A stretch of DNA of 64,000 nucleotides from Cloacibacterium caeni (GTDB lineage Bacteria > Bacteroidota > Bacteroidia > Flavobacteriales > Weeksellaceae): contig NZ_OU015319.1 of NCBI RefSeq assembly GCF_907163125.1, positions 1,674,001 to 1,738,000 on the forward strand, in the 5' to 3' direction. A program made the position numbers and the translations under genes. Each line of letters opens with the position of its first letter. Position 1 is the stretch's first letter. Shown here piece by piece: positions 33,933 through 42,768 of the stretch. The notes below the pieces were generated by a model that worked only from the letters and a program-made list of their open reading frames with translations, was not told where the DNA came from and ran no database searches.

Positions 33933-35162
33933 TTAATTATACTTAATCGCTTTTACAGGAGAAATTTTAGAAATCAGATAACTTGGCAAAATAAGAGCGA
34001 ATGCAGAAATCGCCAAAATCCCAACAGAAATTCCCAAAATGTAGACAGGGTTTAAATCTACAGGAACCGTGCTTACATAGTAATTCTCAGGATTAAGTTT
34101 GATAAATCCAAAGATTTTTTGAAGCACCAAAAATCCTAAACCTATTACATTCCCCATAATCAATCCAGGAATCATAATCAGCAAAGTATAGTTGATGAAA
34201 ATCGCTCGAATTTGTCCGTTGGTTGCGCCTAATGTTTTGAGCATCCCAATAGAATTGGTGCGCTCAATAATGAGAATAAGCAAAACCATAATGATATTAA
34301 TGACTACAACAATCAGCATAATCGTGATAATCAGTCCGATGTTGGTATCAAAAATATTAATCCAATCTACGATTTGTGGATATTTATCTGTCGCTTTTTC
34401 TGCGTAATTTTTGTAACCTATTAGCTTTTCAATTTTTGGATAAATGGCATCTATATTATCACTGTCTTTCAAGAAAATATCTATTCCTCCCACATCAGTT
34501 TTTGCCATATCCTGAATTTTTCTCACGTGATTAATATCGCCGATGATAAACAAATCATCTATCATTTTGATGTCTGTCTTGTAAATTCCAGAAATTTCAA
34601 ATTTTCTATAAATGGGTTGTTGGTCTTCTTTAGAAAAAATAGCAACGATACTGTCTTTGGGTTTCAAATGCAAATCATTGGCAATTTTATCAGAGAGAAT
34701 AACTTGGTTGTTATAGCCTTCTTCGGTAAATTTTGGAACTTCTCCAGCTACCATAAAATTCTGAAAACGTTCTGCATCAAAATCTTTGGCAACTCCTTTT
34801 AGAATAACCCCCGCAAAGTTTTCTTCAGTTCTCAGAATCCCAGAAACCGTAGCATAAGATTGCGTATTAGAAACATCAGGAAGATTTTGAATTCCATTTA
34901 CATTTAATCCTTCTTGGTGAAGCACCGAAGAATTATAAGAGGAATTGCTTTTGGTAGATTTCACAGAAATATGTCCCACAAAATCTGCCATACGATTTTT
35001 AATGGCTTTTTTGGAGCCTAAACCCGTAGAAACCGTCACCAATGAAACAATAATTCCCAGCGCTACAGAAAGCCTTCCGATAAAGACAATCACGCGTGAA
35101 AGATTATTTTTGTTATCTTTGGAGAACGCTATTTTTTTAGAAAAATATATTGGAAATTTCAA
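33933..35162 (-). CDS. FtsX/LolE-type ABC transporter permease
   Basis: The protein of about 410 residues has an N-terminal membrane span (VIVFIGRLSVALGIIVSLVTV), a large extracytoplasmic MacB-like domain (about 60-240) and three C-terminal spans with IGMLKTLGATNGQIRAIF, the coupling helix typical of LolC/E and FtsX. It likely belongs to a lipoprotein-release or similar transporter, with the ATPase encoded elsewhere. The start is unusual: no ATG; TTG 35162 gives MKFPIYFSKKIAFS, while TTG 35168 would add two residues and abut the start of namZ. Its -7 box lies inside the namZ coding region. Confidence 0.85.
   Translation of the reverse strand: MKFPIYFSKKIAFSKDNKNNLSRVIVFIGRLSVALGIIVSLVTVSTGLGSKKAIKNRMADFVGHISVKSTKSNSSYNSSVLHQEGLNVNGIQNLPDVSNTQSYATVSGILRTEENFAGVILKGVAKDFDAERFQNFMVAGEVPKFTEEGYNNQVILSDKIANDLHLKPKDSIVAIFSKEDQQPIYRKFEISGIYKTDIKMIDDLFIIGDINHVRKIQDMAKTDVGGIDIFLKDSDNIDAIYPKIEKLIGYKNYAEKATDKYPQIVDWINIFDTNIGLIITIMLIVVVINIIMVLLILIIERTNSIGMLKTLGATNGQIRAIFINYTLLIMIPGLIMGNVIGLGFLVLQKIFGFIKLNPENYYVSTVPVDLNPVYILGISVGILAISAFALILPSYLISKISPVKAIKYN
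35105..35121 (+). promoter_or_regulatory. namZ promoter inside the permease coding region
   Basis: Two overlapping perfect -7 boxes, TATTTTTG (35105-35112) and TATCTTTG (35114-35121), lie 48-57 nt before ATG 35169, within the 5' end of the leftward permease gene. Confidence 0.5.
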
Positions 35163-35168
35163 AATCAA

Positions 35169-36428
35169 ATGAATTTAAGTGTCAAAATTAAAGATTTAGT
35201 TCTTATTATGCTAATGATTTTTGGGTTACAAAGTTGTAGCACTCAAAAAAACAATGCAAATCCCACTCCAGAACCTGTAAAAACGGTAGAAATTGCCTTA
35301 GAAAAACCAAAAAATAAAGAAGAAAATTGTTTCAAAAACGCTGCAGACAGACCAGAACTCTATTTGCCTCTTCTGAAAAATAAAACTGTTGCAATAGTTG
35401 CCAATCAAACCAGTTTATTGGCAGACAAAACGCATTTGGTAGATTTTTTGGTTCAAAATAATATCAAAATCAAACATATTTTCGCACCAGAACACGGTTT
35501 CCGTGGAACTGCAGATGCTGGTGAACATGTAAAAAACGGAATTGATACCAAAACAGGTTTACCGATTATTTCACTATATGGCGACAATAAAAAACCAAAA
35601 TCTGAACAATTACAAGGCGTAGATATTGTGCTTTTTGACATTCAAGATGTGGGCGTAAGATTTTACACGTACATTTCTACACTCACTTACGTAATGGAAG
35701 CTGCCGCAGAAAATGGCAAAGAAATCATTGTTCTAGACCGCCCGAATCCTCATGATGGTTATACAGACGGACCAGTTTTGAAGGAAAAATGGACGAGTTT
35801 CGTAGGATTACACAAAGTTCCTGTAGTCTATGGATTAACGATTGGCGAATACGGAAAAATGGTGAATGGTGAAAAATGGATGAAAAATGCAGTGCAGGTA
35901 AAATATACACTCATCCCAATGCTGAATTATCATAAAAACAAAAGATATCCAATTTCAGAAAAACCTTCGCCTAATTTACCGAATGATCAATCTATCAATC
36001 TCTATCCTAGCCTTTGTTTCTTCGAAGGAACGCAGGTTTCAGTAGGAAGAGGAACAGATTCTCCTTTTCAAGTGTATGGAAGTCCTTGGTTAAAAAATCA
36101 GGAATTTTCTTTCACTCCTAAACCCACTTCAGGTGCAAAAGATCCATTCTTATATGGTAAATTGTGCTACGGGAAAGATTTACGTCAATTCCCAGAAATT
36201 AAAGGAAAATTAGATTTAAGTTTCGTGATCGATGCATATCAAAATTTTGACAAAAAAACTCAAGATTTCTTCTTAAAAAACCTTTGGTTTGATACTTTGG
36301 CAGGAACAGATGAATTTCGCAAACAAATTATTTCGGGAACTCCAGAAGCAGAAATTAAAAAATCTTGGCAAAAAGATTTAGAAAACTTCGAGAAAATCCG
36401 TCGCAAATATATTCTCTACGAAAACTAG
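35169..36428 (+). CDS. namZ: Exo-beta-N-acetylmuramidase NamZ-type (DUF1343) lipoprotein
   Basis: The 419-residue protein has a lipoprotein signal (LVLIMLMIFGLQSCSTQ), then the DUF1343 domain: KTVAIVANQTSLL, HIFAPEHGFRGTADAGEHV, LFDIQDVGVRFYTYISTL, VLDRPNPHDG, PSPNLPNDQSINLYPSLCFF and GRGTDSPFQVYG. NamZ enzymes release terminal MurNAc from peptidoglycan fragments (glycoside hydrolase family 171) and serve cell-wall recycling. The lipid anchor suggests a periplasmic, membrane-bound enzyme. It starts 6 nt from the divergent permease start. A transporter gene follows 10 nt downstream. Confidence 0.9.
   Translation: MNLSVKIKDLVLIMLMIFGLQSCSTQKNNANPTPEPVKTVEIALEKPKNKEENCFKNAADRPELYLPLLKNKTVAIVANQTSLLADKTHLVDFLVQNNIKIKHIFAPEHGFRGTADAGEHVKNGIDTKTGLPIISLYGDNKKPKSEQLQGVDIVLFDIQDVGVRFYTYISTLTYVMEAAAENGKEIIVLDRPNPHDGYTDGPVLKEKWTSFVGLHKVPVVYGLTIGEYGKMVNGEKWMKNAVQVKYTLIPMLNYHKNKRYPISEKPSPNLPNDQSINLYPSLCFFEGTQVSVGRGTDSPFQVYGSPWLKNQEFSFTPKPTSGAKDPFLYGKLCYGKDLRQFPEIKGKLDLSFVIDAYQNFDKKTQDFFLKNLWFDTLAGTDEFRKQIISGTPEAEIKKSWQKDLENFEKIRRKYILYEN
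35183..35190 (-). promoter_or_regulatory. Permease promoter inside the namZ coding region
   Basis: TAATTTTG on the minus strand (35183-35190), 20 nt before the permease TTG start and within codons 5-8 of namZ. Confidence 0.5.
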
Positions 36429-36438
36429 TTAATTGTAA

Positions 36439-37224
36439 ATGGATTTTTTCTCTGATTACAGTCTTTATACACTATTCTTTTTAGCTGCATTTGCCTTTAT
36501 TGCGGGGTTTTTAGATGCAATAGTTGGCGGTGGTGGTTTGATACAATTGCCCGCTTTGTTGATTCAGTTTCCTCAATTAGCATTGCCTTCACTTTTTGGA
36601 ACCAATAAAATCGCAGCGCTTTCTGGAACCAGCATTGCAGCGGTACAATATGCCAAAAGAATTCGCTTCAACTGGAAAGTTTTGCTTTCTATCTCGCTTT
36701 TTTCCTTCCTGTTTTCATTTTTGGGAGCGAGAACAGTGAGTTACTTGGATTCTGAAGCATTAAAACCTTTAATTTTAATTATTCTGATTGCGATTGCGAT
36801 TTATACTTTCATCAAAAAAGATTTAGGAAATGTCGCGACCAAAGATTTAAGCACCGCTAAAAAAATGATCTTCGGAGCAGTGATTGGAGCGGTAATTGGT
36901 TTCTACGATGGATTTTTCGGACCGGGAACAGGAAGTTTTTTTGTTTTGGCTTTCGTGGTGATTTTAGGATTTGATTTTCTTTCGGCTTCTGCTTATGCTA
37001 AAGTGGTGAACTGCATCACCAATATTTCAGCGCTTTTGGTTTTCGTGAGACACGGAAATTATTTGTTAGAAATAGCCATCTTAATGGCCATTTTCAATGT
37101 TTTAGGAAACTTTCTAGGAACAAAAATTGCCTTTAAAAAAGGCAATGGATTTATCAGAATTGTATTTTTAATTATCGTAATGCTGATGATTTTACGATAC
37201 AGCAAAGAAGTTTTTTGGACTTAA
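36439..37224 (+). CDS. TauE/SafE-type (TSUP) membrane transporter
   Basis: The 261-residue protein has seven to eight hydrophobic segments and the two family repeats starting AFIAGFLDAIVGGGGLIQLP and VIGAVIGFYDGFFGPGTGSF. The family exports or imports sulfite, sulfoacetate or related small organic anions. The substrate here is unknown. It is 10 nt after namZ and probably in the same operon; a link with MurNAc recycling is not established. Confidence 0.88.
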   Translation: MDFFSDYSLYTLFFLAAFAFIAGFLDAIVGGGGLIQLPALLIQFPQLALPSLFGTNKIAALSGTSIAAVQYAKRIRFNWKVLLSISLFSFLFSFLGARTVSYLDSEALKPLILIILIAIAIYTFIKKDLGNVATKDLSTAKKMIFGAVIGAVIGFYDGFFGPGTGSFFVLAFVVILGFDFLSASAYAKVVNCITNISALLVFVRHGNYLLEIAILMAIFNVLGNFLGTKIAFKKGNGFIRIVFLIIVMLMILRYSKEVFWT

Positions 37225-37225
37225 T

Positions 37226-37432
37226 TTAATCGAAATGTTGCGGGCCAGATTGGTCATTTTTACTTCGGTTATAAATCATCATCCCGATGGTAAGTCCCAC
37301 CATTCCGCCAAGTCCATTTAGTAAAGCGCTTTGTAATTTGTCTGGTTGTGTATTCCCGATGTAATTCATCAAAAACACGATGACGAACGTAATCACCAAA
37401 ACCACTAAAAATTTAACACTTTTTATTTCCAT
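37226..37432 (-). CDS. Small two-span membrane protein of unknown function
   Basis: The 68-residue protein has two hydrophobic segments (FLVVLVITFVIVFLMNYIG and GLGGMVGLTIGMMIYNR) and a polar tail with SKNDQSGPQHFD. I do not recognise it. The stop codon lies 1 nt from the stop of the convergent transporter gene, so there is no terminator between them. It follows the DUF3575-like gene by 1 nt, hence is co-translated. Confidence 0.6.
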   Translation of the reverse strand: MEIKSVKFLVVLVITFVIVFLMNYIGNTQPDKLQSALLNGLGGMVGLTIGMMIYNRSKNDQSGPQHFD

Positions 37433-37433
37433 A

Positions 37434-38000
37434 TTATTTAATTTGATAAGAAATCATTACGCCACCCTTATAAGGAATCCATTCTCCACTTCCGTTAATA
37501 GAAGCTCCTTCTTCTTTGTCTGCTCTTATGTCTGGGAAAGCATTATAATAAGATCTATATTTAGATTGTGCATTGCCACCACCTAAAAATATATCTAAGT
37601 TTATTTTATCATTCACTTTTACTACATAACCTACAGTTCCGCCTAAAAGTATAGAATATCCTTCTTGATGAATTCCCAAATTAAGATGGTTATACTTTTG
37701 CATTTTATAAATCGACACTCCTGTATTAGCAGCCACATACCAATTTTTAAAACTTTCGGTAAAATAATAACGATATTCTAAGGTACCTATAGCAAAAAGC
37801 ATTCTATTTCCGAAAAGTGATTTCCAAGGGGAAACAAAAACATCTGCTTGAAAAGTAGTTTTATCCGTAAGTTTCGTTTCTATTCCTGCGTTTAACATCA
37901 GTGCAGGAAGGGTAAAACCATTGACTTTAACATACGTTTGCGCACTAACATTTATTCCAATACTAAAGAGTATGAGAAAATAGTAATTTTTTAAAAGCAT
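37434..38000 (-). CDS. DUF3575-like outer-membrane barrel protein
   Basis: The 188-residue protein has a signal peptide (YFLILFSIGINVSAQ) and alternating beta strands typical of an eight-strand barrel: LEYRYYFTESFKNWYVAANTGVSIY and LLGGTVGYVVKVNDKINLDIFLGGG, ending in an aromatic-poor strand MISYQIK. The pattern matches DUF3575 of Bacteroidota, whose role is unknown. It sits 6 nt after a thioredoxin-like gene. Confidence 0.7.
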   Translation of the reverse strand: MLLKNYYFLILFSIGINVSAQTYVKVNGFTLPALMLNAGIETKLTDKTTFQADVFVSPWKSLFGNRMLFAIGTLEYRYYFTESFKNWYVAANTGVSIYKMQKYNHLNLGIHQEGYSILLGGTVGYVVKVNDKINLDIFLGGGNAQSKYRSYYNAFPDIRADKEEGASINGSGEWIPYKGGVMISYQIK

Positions 38001-38006
38001 TTGTGT

Positions 38007-39179
38007 TTAATTTATCTTTTTTAATAATTCTTCAGTTGATGCATATTCATCTCCTTTTGCTTTAGCAATTTCGATAGATTTTTTTGCCCAAAGTTTAGCA
38101 TTTTTATTATCTCCCAATTTATAATAAATATTGGCTAAAGTATCTGTATTCTGGCTATTTTCTTCTTTTTTTAGTCCTTCTAAACACAATTGCGTCACTT
38201 GAGTCAACAAAGTTTTATCTGCAACATAGAGATAAAAATTCCAAGCGACATTATTGAGTTCGTCAGTGGCAAAATCTTTTGGATTTTGATAATAATTCAA
38301 AGCTGATTTAGCATAATCATCGTATTTTTTTTGAGTAAAAAACAAATCCATATTGATTTTATTCAAAAGTTGATTTGCTTCTTTTTCACCATAAATTTTT
38401 GTTCCTTCTGCTAAAAAAACTTGTTCATTAATACTTTGTGTATTGGCATCGAAAGATTTTTGTAAAACCGTGTTCAATTTGAGTTGCTTATCATATTCCG
38501 CCAAATAACTTTCTGGAATTTGCTGTGAAAGTTCTGCCTTTTTTGCCGTGAAGATTTTATACAAATCATCATCTATGGTTTTGGTAAAAAACAACAACAT
38601 TCCTGCTTCTTCTTTAGAATAAGTAGCGTCCGTTCTCGTTTGGAAATAACGGGTAGCTACTTTTTGTGCCAAAGAAAAATCTGATGAATACGTGTTTTTA
38701 ATCAGTCCCATCAAAAATTCTGGGTCTTTTTCTCCCGCTTCAAACTTCGCTATTTTATTTTCTAAAGTATTTTCTGGATTCAAGGCTTCTTTGGCAATAC
38801 TGATGAGTTCTTGTGGACTCATGTAACCTGCAGCTTTATACACCACTTTTCCGTCTCCGTCTATGAATAGCAATGTAGGATAAGAATAAATGCTGTATTT
38901 TTTTGCAATTTCTATTCCTTCCCCTTTTTCCATGTCAATGTGAAGATTCAGGAAATTGGCATTGAAATAATCGCCCACTTCTTTTTTAGGAAATACATTT
39001 TTGTCTAACAATTTACACGGACCACACCATGAAGCAAAAGCATCTAAAAAAATGAGTTTATTTTCTTTTTTGGCTTGTTCTAATGTTTTAGCAAAAGACT
39101 GTTTTCCGAATTTTATTCCATCTTGAGAAAAAAGTGTTGTAGAAATCAACAAGAAAAGGAACGGTATAATTTTTTTCAT
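38007..39179 (-). CDS. Secreted thioredoxin-fold protein with helical C-terminal domain
   Basis: A signal peptide (KKIIPFLFLLISTTLFSQ) precedes a thioredoxin domain with ASWCGPCKLLDKNVF (redox pair CGPC), YPTLLFIDGDGKVV and a following helix. The remaining 240 residues are alpha-helical, with TPR-like features near the C terminus (NTDTLANIYYKLGDNKNAKLW). Such proteins act as periplasmic thiol oxidoreductases in Bacteroidota. I start at ATG 39179 (second Met of a close pair). A shorter relative with the same signature is at 44059. Confidence 0.85.
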   Translation of the reverse strand: MKKIIPFLFLLISTTLFSQDGIKFGKQSFAKTLEQAKKENKLIFLDAFASWCGPCKLLDKNVFPKKEVGDYFNANFLNLHIDMEKGEGIEIAKKYSIYSYPTLLFIDGDGKVVYKAAGYMSPQELISIAKEALNPENTLENKIAKFEAGEKDPEFLMGLIKNTYSSDFSLAQKVATRYFQTRTDATYSKEEAGMLLFFTKTIDDDLYKIFTAKKAELSQQIPESYLAEYDKQLKLNTVLQKSFDANTQSINEQVFLAEGTKIYGEKEANQLLNKINMDLFFTQKKYDDYAKSALNYYQNPKDFATDELNNVAWNFYLYVADKTLLTQVTQLCLEGLKKEENSQNTDTLANIYYKLGDNKNAKLWAKKSIEIAKAKGDEYASTEELLKKIN

Positions 39180-39235
39180 TATCATTTAAAAATTGAGCTA
39201 CGAAGATAAAATTTTTTAAGGGAACAAAAAATTAA

Positions 39236-39490
39236 AACCCAAAATTATACCAATTTAAAATCTCTATAATAAGGCATTTTTCCGAAATACAAATTCTGAA
39301 TGAACAGATAAAGTATCATCTCTTATATATCAGTCCTTTCACTTTACTTTTTTTAACGATTGGAAACCCTGTATTACAAAAGATTTTCAGTTTCGAATAT
39401 CCTGGTCATCAACATTTTCTTACGTCTATTATTAGAACGGTAAATTTGTCATTGACTTTTAAATTGATTAAAATTTTTAAATTAAAATAA
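39236..39490 (+). pseudogene. 84-codon open frame without start, possible remnant of a membrane protein gene
   Basis: A frame open from 39236 to TAA 39488-39490 reads ...NEQIKYHLLYISPFTLLFLTIGNPVLQKIFSFEYPG..., with a plausible hydrophobic helix. The helix-plus-short-amphipathic pattern recalls the C-terminal half of Wzx/MurJ-type flippases, but similarity is only impressionistic. No start codon precedes it. Its position before an exopolysaccharide-like operon fits a decayed polysaccharide gene. Confidence 0.3.
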
Positions 39491-39848
39491 CTCAATAAAA
39501 AGTAAATTTATGCTATCTATCATTATAAAATTAATAAATAAATTTATATATCAATAATTTAAAACAAAAGCTAAATAAAATAAATTTAAATAAAAAAATA
39601 TTCATTATAAAATAAATCAATAATTTAAATAGGGAAAAAATTAAAAAATCCGCAAATCTACTATAGAATTATGTTTTTTGATTTATGTCATCAAAAGCCT
39701 TTATAATATTTAATTATTAATTCATAATTTTGTACCCAATTAAAGGGTTTAATAAAATAAAAAGAGTAATTGATTTTTTTCATAATTAAAAAAAATAATT
39801 AAGTTTATCCTTTTTAGCTACAAATAGCAAAACAACAAACACAACGAA
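39491..39848 (+). promoter_or_regulatory. Very AT-rich upstream region of the receiver-HEAT-GT2 operon
   Basis: These 358 nt are almost only A and T, with a repeated word ATCAATAATTTAAA (two copies near 39552 and 39618). A perfect -7 box TAATTTTG is at 39725-39732, giving a leader of about 110 nt before ATG 39849. No gene was seen. AT-richness may bend DNA or bind a silencing protein (inference). Confidence 0.4.
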
Positions 39849-40247
39849 ATGAAAATATTGGTTACGGAAAAGAATGAGATAATAAGAAACCTAATTTTAC
39901 ACATTCTCACAAAAGAAGGTTATGATCTAAAGTTAGCTTCTAACGGAAAAGAAGCATTTACTTTTTTGTCTGAAGAAAAATTTGACATAATAATTTCAAA
40001 TATTCACTTACAATACTATTCTGGATTCGAACTTATTACTTTTATTAAATCTAATGCACATTTAAAAGACACCAAAATTGTAATTTTATCTGACAATTTT
40101 ACTCCAGAAAACATTTTAAGACTCTACAAAATGGGAATAGATGACATGATTGAAAAACCATTTACTCCTATGGAAATGATTTGTAGACTAGGAAAATTAT
40201 CAGAATTAATAACTAAAGAAAAAAATCTTGGGAAATTTACTTCATAA
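39849..40247 (+). CDS. Receiver-domain protein lacking the phosphorylatable Asp (pseudo-receiver)
   Basis: The 132-residue protein is one CheY-like domain without an output domain: MKILVTEKNEIIRNLILHIL, DIIISNIHLQYYSGFELI, TKIVILSDNF and DDMIEKPFTPMEM. At the usual phosphorylation position the sequence is ISNIH, with Asn in place of Asp, and the N-terminal acidic pair is changed to EKNE. The Lys of EKPF and the Ser after VIL remain. It probably cannot be phosphorylated and may act as an adaptor, or bind a ligand. It overlaps the next gene by 20 nt in a four-gene operon. Confidence 0.85.
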   Translation: MKILVTEKNEIIRNLILHILTKEGYDLKLASNGKEAFTFLSEEKFDIIISNIHLQYYSGFELITFIKSNAHLKDTKIVILSDNFTPENILRLYKMGIDDMIEKPFTPMEMICRLGKLSELITKEKNLGKFTS

Positions 40248-41310
40248 TATACCTACCTATCTATTAGATTTTTTCTTATTCAATATTATTGTAATTAATA
40301 TTGGAATGTTTCTCGTATTTATCTATAACATTCCTGTATTAATCAATAGCAATAACAATAAAAAACTAAGAAATATTTTCAGCGAAATTCTTAGCGAAAT
40401 TATTCTTTTAGAAAATTACGAAAACACAGAAAAAATAAAAATTTTAAAAAAATTAAAAGTTCAAAAAAACCGAAGAATCAGAACTATATTTATAAAAGTT
40501 TTAAAAGAATACACGATATTTTTAAAGGGCACCGAATTTGCTACTCTTACTGATGTTTATAAATCTTTAGGACTGCATGTAAAAGATATAAAAGATTTAG
40601 ACAGTATTTTCGCTACAAGGGTTTTAGAAGCATTAGATCGTCTTAATAGATTTAAAATTGTTGTCAACCGAACAAAAATCAAAAAGTTACAAAAGCATAA
40701 AAATTCTGACATACGAGAACTTGCCAACGCTTATACCCTCAATATTTATGACAGTGATGACATTTATGATTTTTTTGATTTTACAACAGAACCTTTCACA
40801 CCATGGCAGCAATTAGAATATTTTCAATTAATCACTAATAGGCCTCTTGCGCCTAAAGCCGATTTCGGCAAATGGATTAATCCCAAATATGAAAATTCAA
40901 TAATAAACTTATCATTAGATTTGGTTGCTTACTATCATCAAGAGACTGCTATTGAGCCTATCCATAGCATGATTAAGATAGACCACACCAAAATGAGACG
41001 TAAAATGATTAGAACGCTTGGTATTCTAAATCAAAAACAGTCTATTGATGTTTTGATGGATCTTTATATTGAAGAGGATGATATGAAATGTAAAACAGAA
41101 ATTATTAAAAGTCTTGGATACATGGGATATAAAAATGAAAAAGTAATTCACTTTTTAGAAGAATTACTTAAAACAGAATTCCACACCAACTTTAGAAAGG
41201 CTATTTTAATTGCTTTATCAAGAGCTACAGCTTCAGAATCTATTTTAGAAAATAAAATATATCGTTATGAGCTTGAAAAAACAGTTCCTAACGAACAAAA
41301 AATTTTATAA
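40228..41310 (+). CDS. Membrane-anchored HEAT-repeat protein
   Basis: The protein (360 residues from TTG 40228) has one N-terminal membrane helix (LDFFLFNIIVINIGMFLVFIY) and a cytoplasmic helical solenoid. HEAT units are visible at about 250-330 (IHSMIKIDHTKMRRKMIRTLG, SIDVLMDLYIEEDDMKCKTE, VIHFLEELLKTEFHTNFRKA). HEAT scaffolds bind other proteins; the neighbour receiver and glycosyltransferase are the likely partners. The TTG start overlaps the receiver gene by 20 nt; the first ATG (40306) would cut the membrane helix. Its stop overlaps the start of the glycosyltransferase gene (TAATG). Confidence 0.75.
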   Translation: MGNLLHNIPTYLLDFFLFNIIVINIGMFLVFIYNIPVLINSNNNKKLRNIFSEILSEIILLENYENTEKIKILKKLKVQKNRRIRTIFIKVLKEYTIFLKGTEFATLTDVYKSLGLHVKDIKDLDSIFATRVLEALDRLNRFKIVVNRTKIKKLQKHKNSDIRELANAYTLNIYDSDDIYDFFDFTTEPFTPWQQLEYFQLITNRPLAPKADFGKWINPKYENSIINLSLDLVAYYHQETAIEPIHSMIKIDHTKMRRKMIRTLGILNQKQSIDVLMDLYIEEDDMKCKTEIIKSLGYMGYKNEKVIHFLEELLKTEFHTNFRKAILIALSRATASESILENKIYRYELEKTVPNEQKIL

Positions 41311-42764
41311 TGGAAGACATTTTATATACAGCATTAGATTATTATAAAGGAATAGAATTTTCTGATTTTTACAACTCTTCTATGAGAGCTGCTGCTATAG
41401 GAATGTTCTTGAGCCTATTTTTGACCAATTTACTATCATTTCTAGCAATAAAAAAATACCTTTTCAAAAGAAAATTTTCTCAGAGCAAAAAACTGGCTTT
41501 AATGAATCATGCTCCTGGAATAAGTATGATAACTGGAGCTTATAACGAATCTGTAACCATTATAGATAATGTACACTCATTACTTTCTATCAATTATCAT
41601 AAATTCGAACTTGTAGTAGTAAATGACGGAAGTAGCGATGATACATTAGACAAATTGATTAAAGAATTTAAACTAGAAGAGACCAAATATATTTTTGAAA
41701 CAATAGTACAATCTTCGCCCATTAGAGGTATCTATCGCTCTACAGATATGGCCTACAAAAATCTCGTAGTGATTGATAAATTTAATGGTGGTGGTAAAGC
41801 CGACGCCATCAATGCAGGACTTAATATCGCTAAATACGACTATTTTTTAAATATAGATGTAGATTGCGTTTTGGATTTTGATACTTTACTCATTATGATG
41901 GATGTAGTACTTAATGAGAAAAAAAGATGTATAGGAGTAGGAGCTACTCTAAGAATGTCTAATTCTAGCTTTGTAAACAGAGGTACTATGGAAAATGTAG
42001 GCGTTCCTAAAAATATATTGGTAAGGTTTCAGGAATTAGAATACATCCGTTCTTTTGTACTGGGAAAAATGGCATGGTCTTATTTGAATGCAGTTCCTAA
42101 TATTTCTGGAGGTTTAGGTTTGTTTGACAAAGAAATTGTATTAAAAATTGGGGGTTATGATAAAAATTCTTTGGGCGAAGACATGGACTTAGTTTTTAGG
42201 ATGGTAGGTTACATGCAAGAGACCAATCAGCCTTATTGTGTAAGAAGTGTCCCCAGAACTCTTTGCTGGACAGAAGGTCCAGAAACATTAAAAATACTTG
42301 TAAGACAACGTATAAGATGGTCTAGAGGCTTGTTTCAAATATTGAAAAAGAATAAAAAAGTATTCCTTAACCCTAAATATGGAAGAATGGGATTTATTAT
42401 TTTTCCTTATAATTTATTCTTTGAATTTTTGTCTCCATTTGTAGAATTCATAGGCATTTTTGTTTTAATTTACAATTATTTCTATGACCCTGTAGCATTT
42501 ATGAATATTCTTTACCTTATAATAGCAGTCATAAGTTTTTATATAGGATTAAGCTTCTCCGCTGTTTTTTTAGATCGAAAGGTATTTAACTATTATAAGA
42601 ATGGTTTTGTAACGCTTGGCATCTCTGCAATGGCAATATTAGAACCATTTATATATCATCCTATTATAGTATATTGCAGTTTAAAAGGATATTATGATGA
42701 ACTTACAGGCAAGAAAAAGAAATGGGGAGTGATGACAAGAAAAGGCTTTAACAAAACAAATTAA
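41310..42764 (+). CDS. Processive glycosyltransferase family 2, membrane-bound
   Basis: The 484-residue protein has an N-terminal span (AAAIGMFLSLFLTNLLSFLAI), the GT2 domain with VVVNDGSSDDTLDKL, LNIDVDCVLDFDTL (DxD), SLGEDMDLVFRM and the processive-synthase motif VRQRIRWSRGL (QxxRW), then three to four C-terminal spans. The layout is that of hyaluronan, poly-GlcNAc (PgaC/IcaA) and cellulose synthases, which polymerise a sugar from UDP/GDP-sugar and extrude it. The product is unknown. No PgaB-type deacetylase or PilZ domain is found nearby; the receiver and HEAT proteins may provide control. Confidence 0.9.
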   Translation: MEDILYTALDYYKGIEFSDFYNSSMRAAAIGMFLSLFLTNLLSFLAIKKYLFKRKFSQSKKLALMNHAPGISMITGAYNESVTIIDNVHSLLSINYHKFELVVVNDGSSDDTLDKLIKEFKLEETKYIFETIVQSSPIRGIYRSTDMAYKNLVVIDKFNGGGKADAINAGLNIAKYDYFLNIDVDCVLDFDTLLIMMDVVLNEKKRCIGVGATLRMSNSSFVNRGTMENVGVPKNILVRFQELEYIRSFVLGKMAWSYLNAVPNISGGLGLFDKEIVLKIGGYDKNSLGEDMDLVFRMVGYMQETNQPYCVRSVPRTLCWTEGPETLKILVRQRIRWSRGLFQILKKNKKVFLNPKYGRMGFIIFPYNLFFEFLSPFVEFIGIFVLIYNYFYDPVAFMNILYLIIAVISFYIGLSFSAVFLDRKVFNYYKNGFVTLGISAMAILEPFIYHPIIVYCSLKGYYDELTGKKKKWGVMTRKGFNKTN

Positions 42765-42768
42765 AATT

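Noticed and set aside
39491-39848. Very AT-rich region as a replication origin
   Set aside because: No DnaA-box cluster and no dnaA, gyrB or similar genes nearby.
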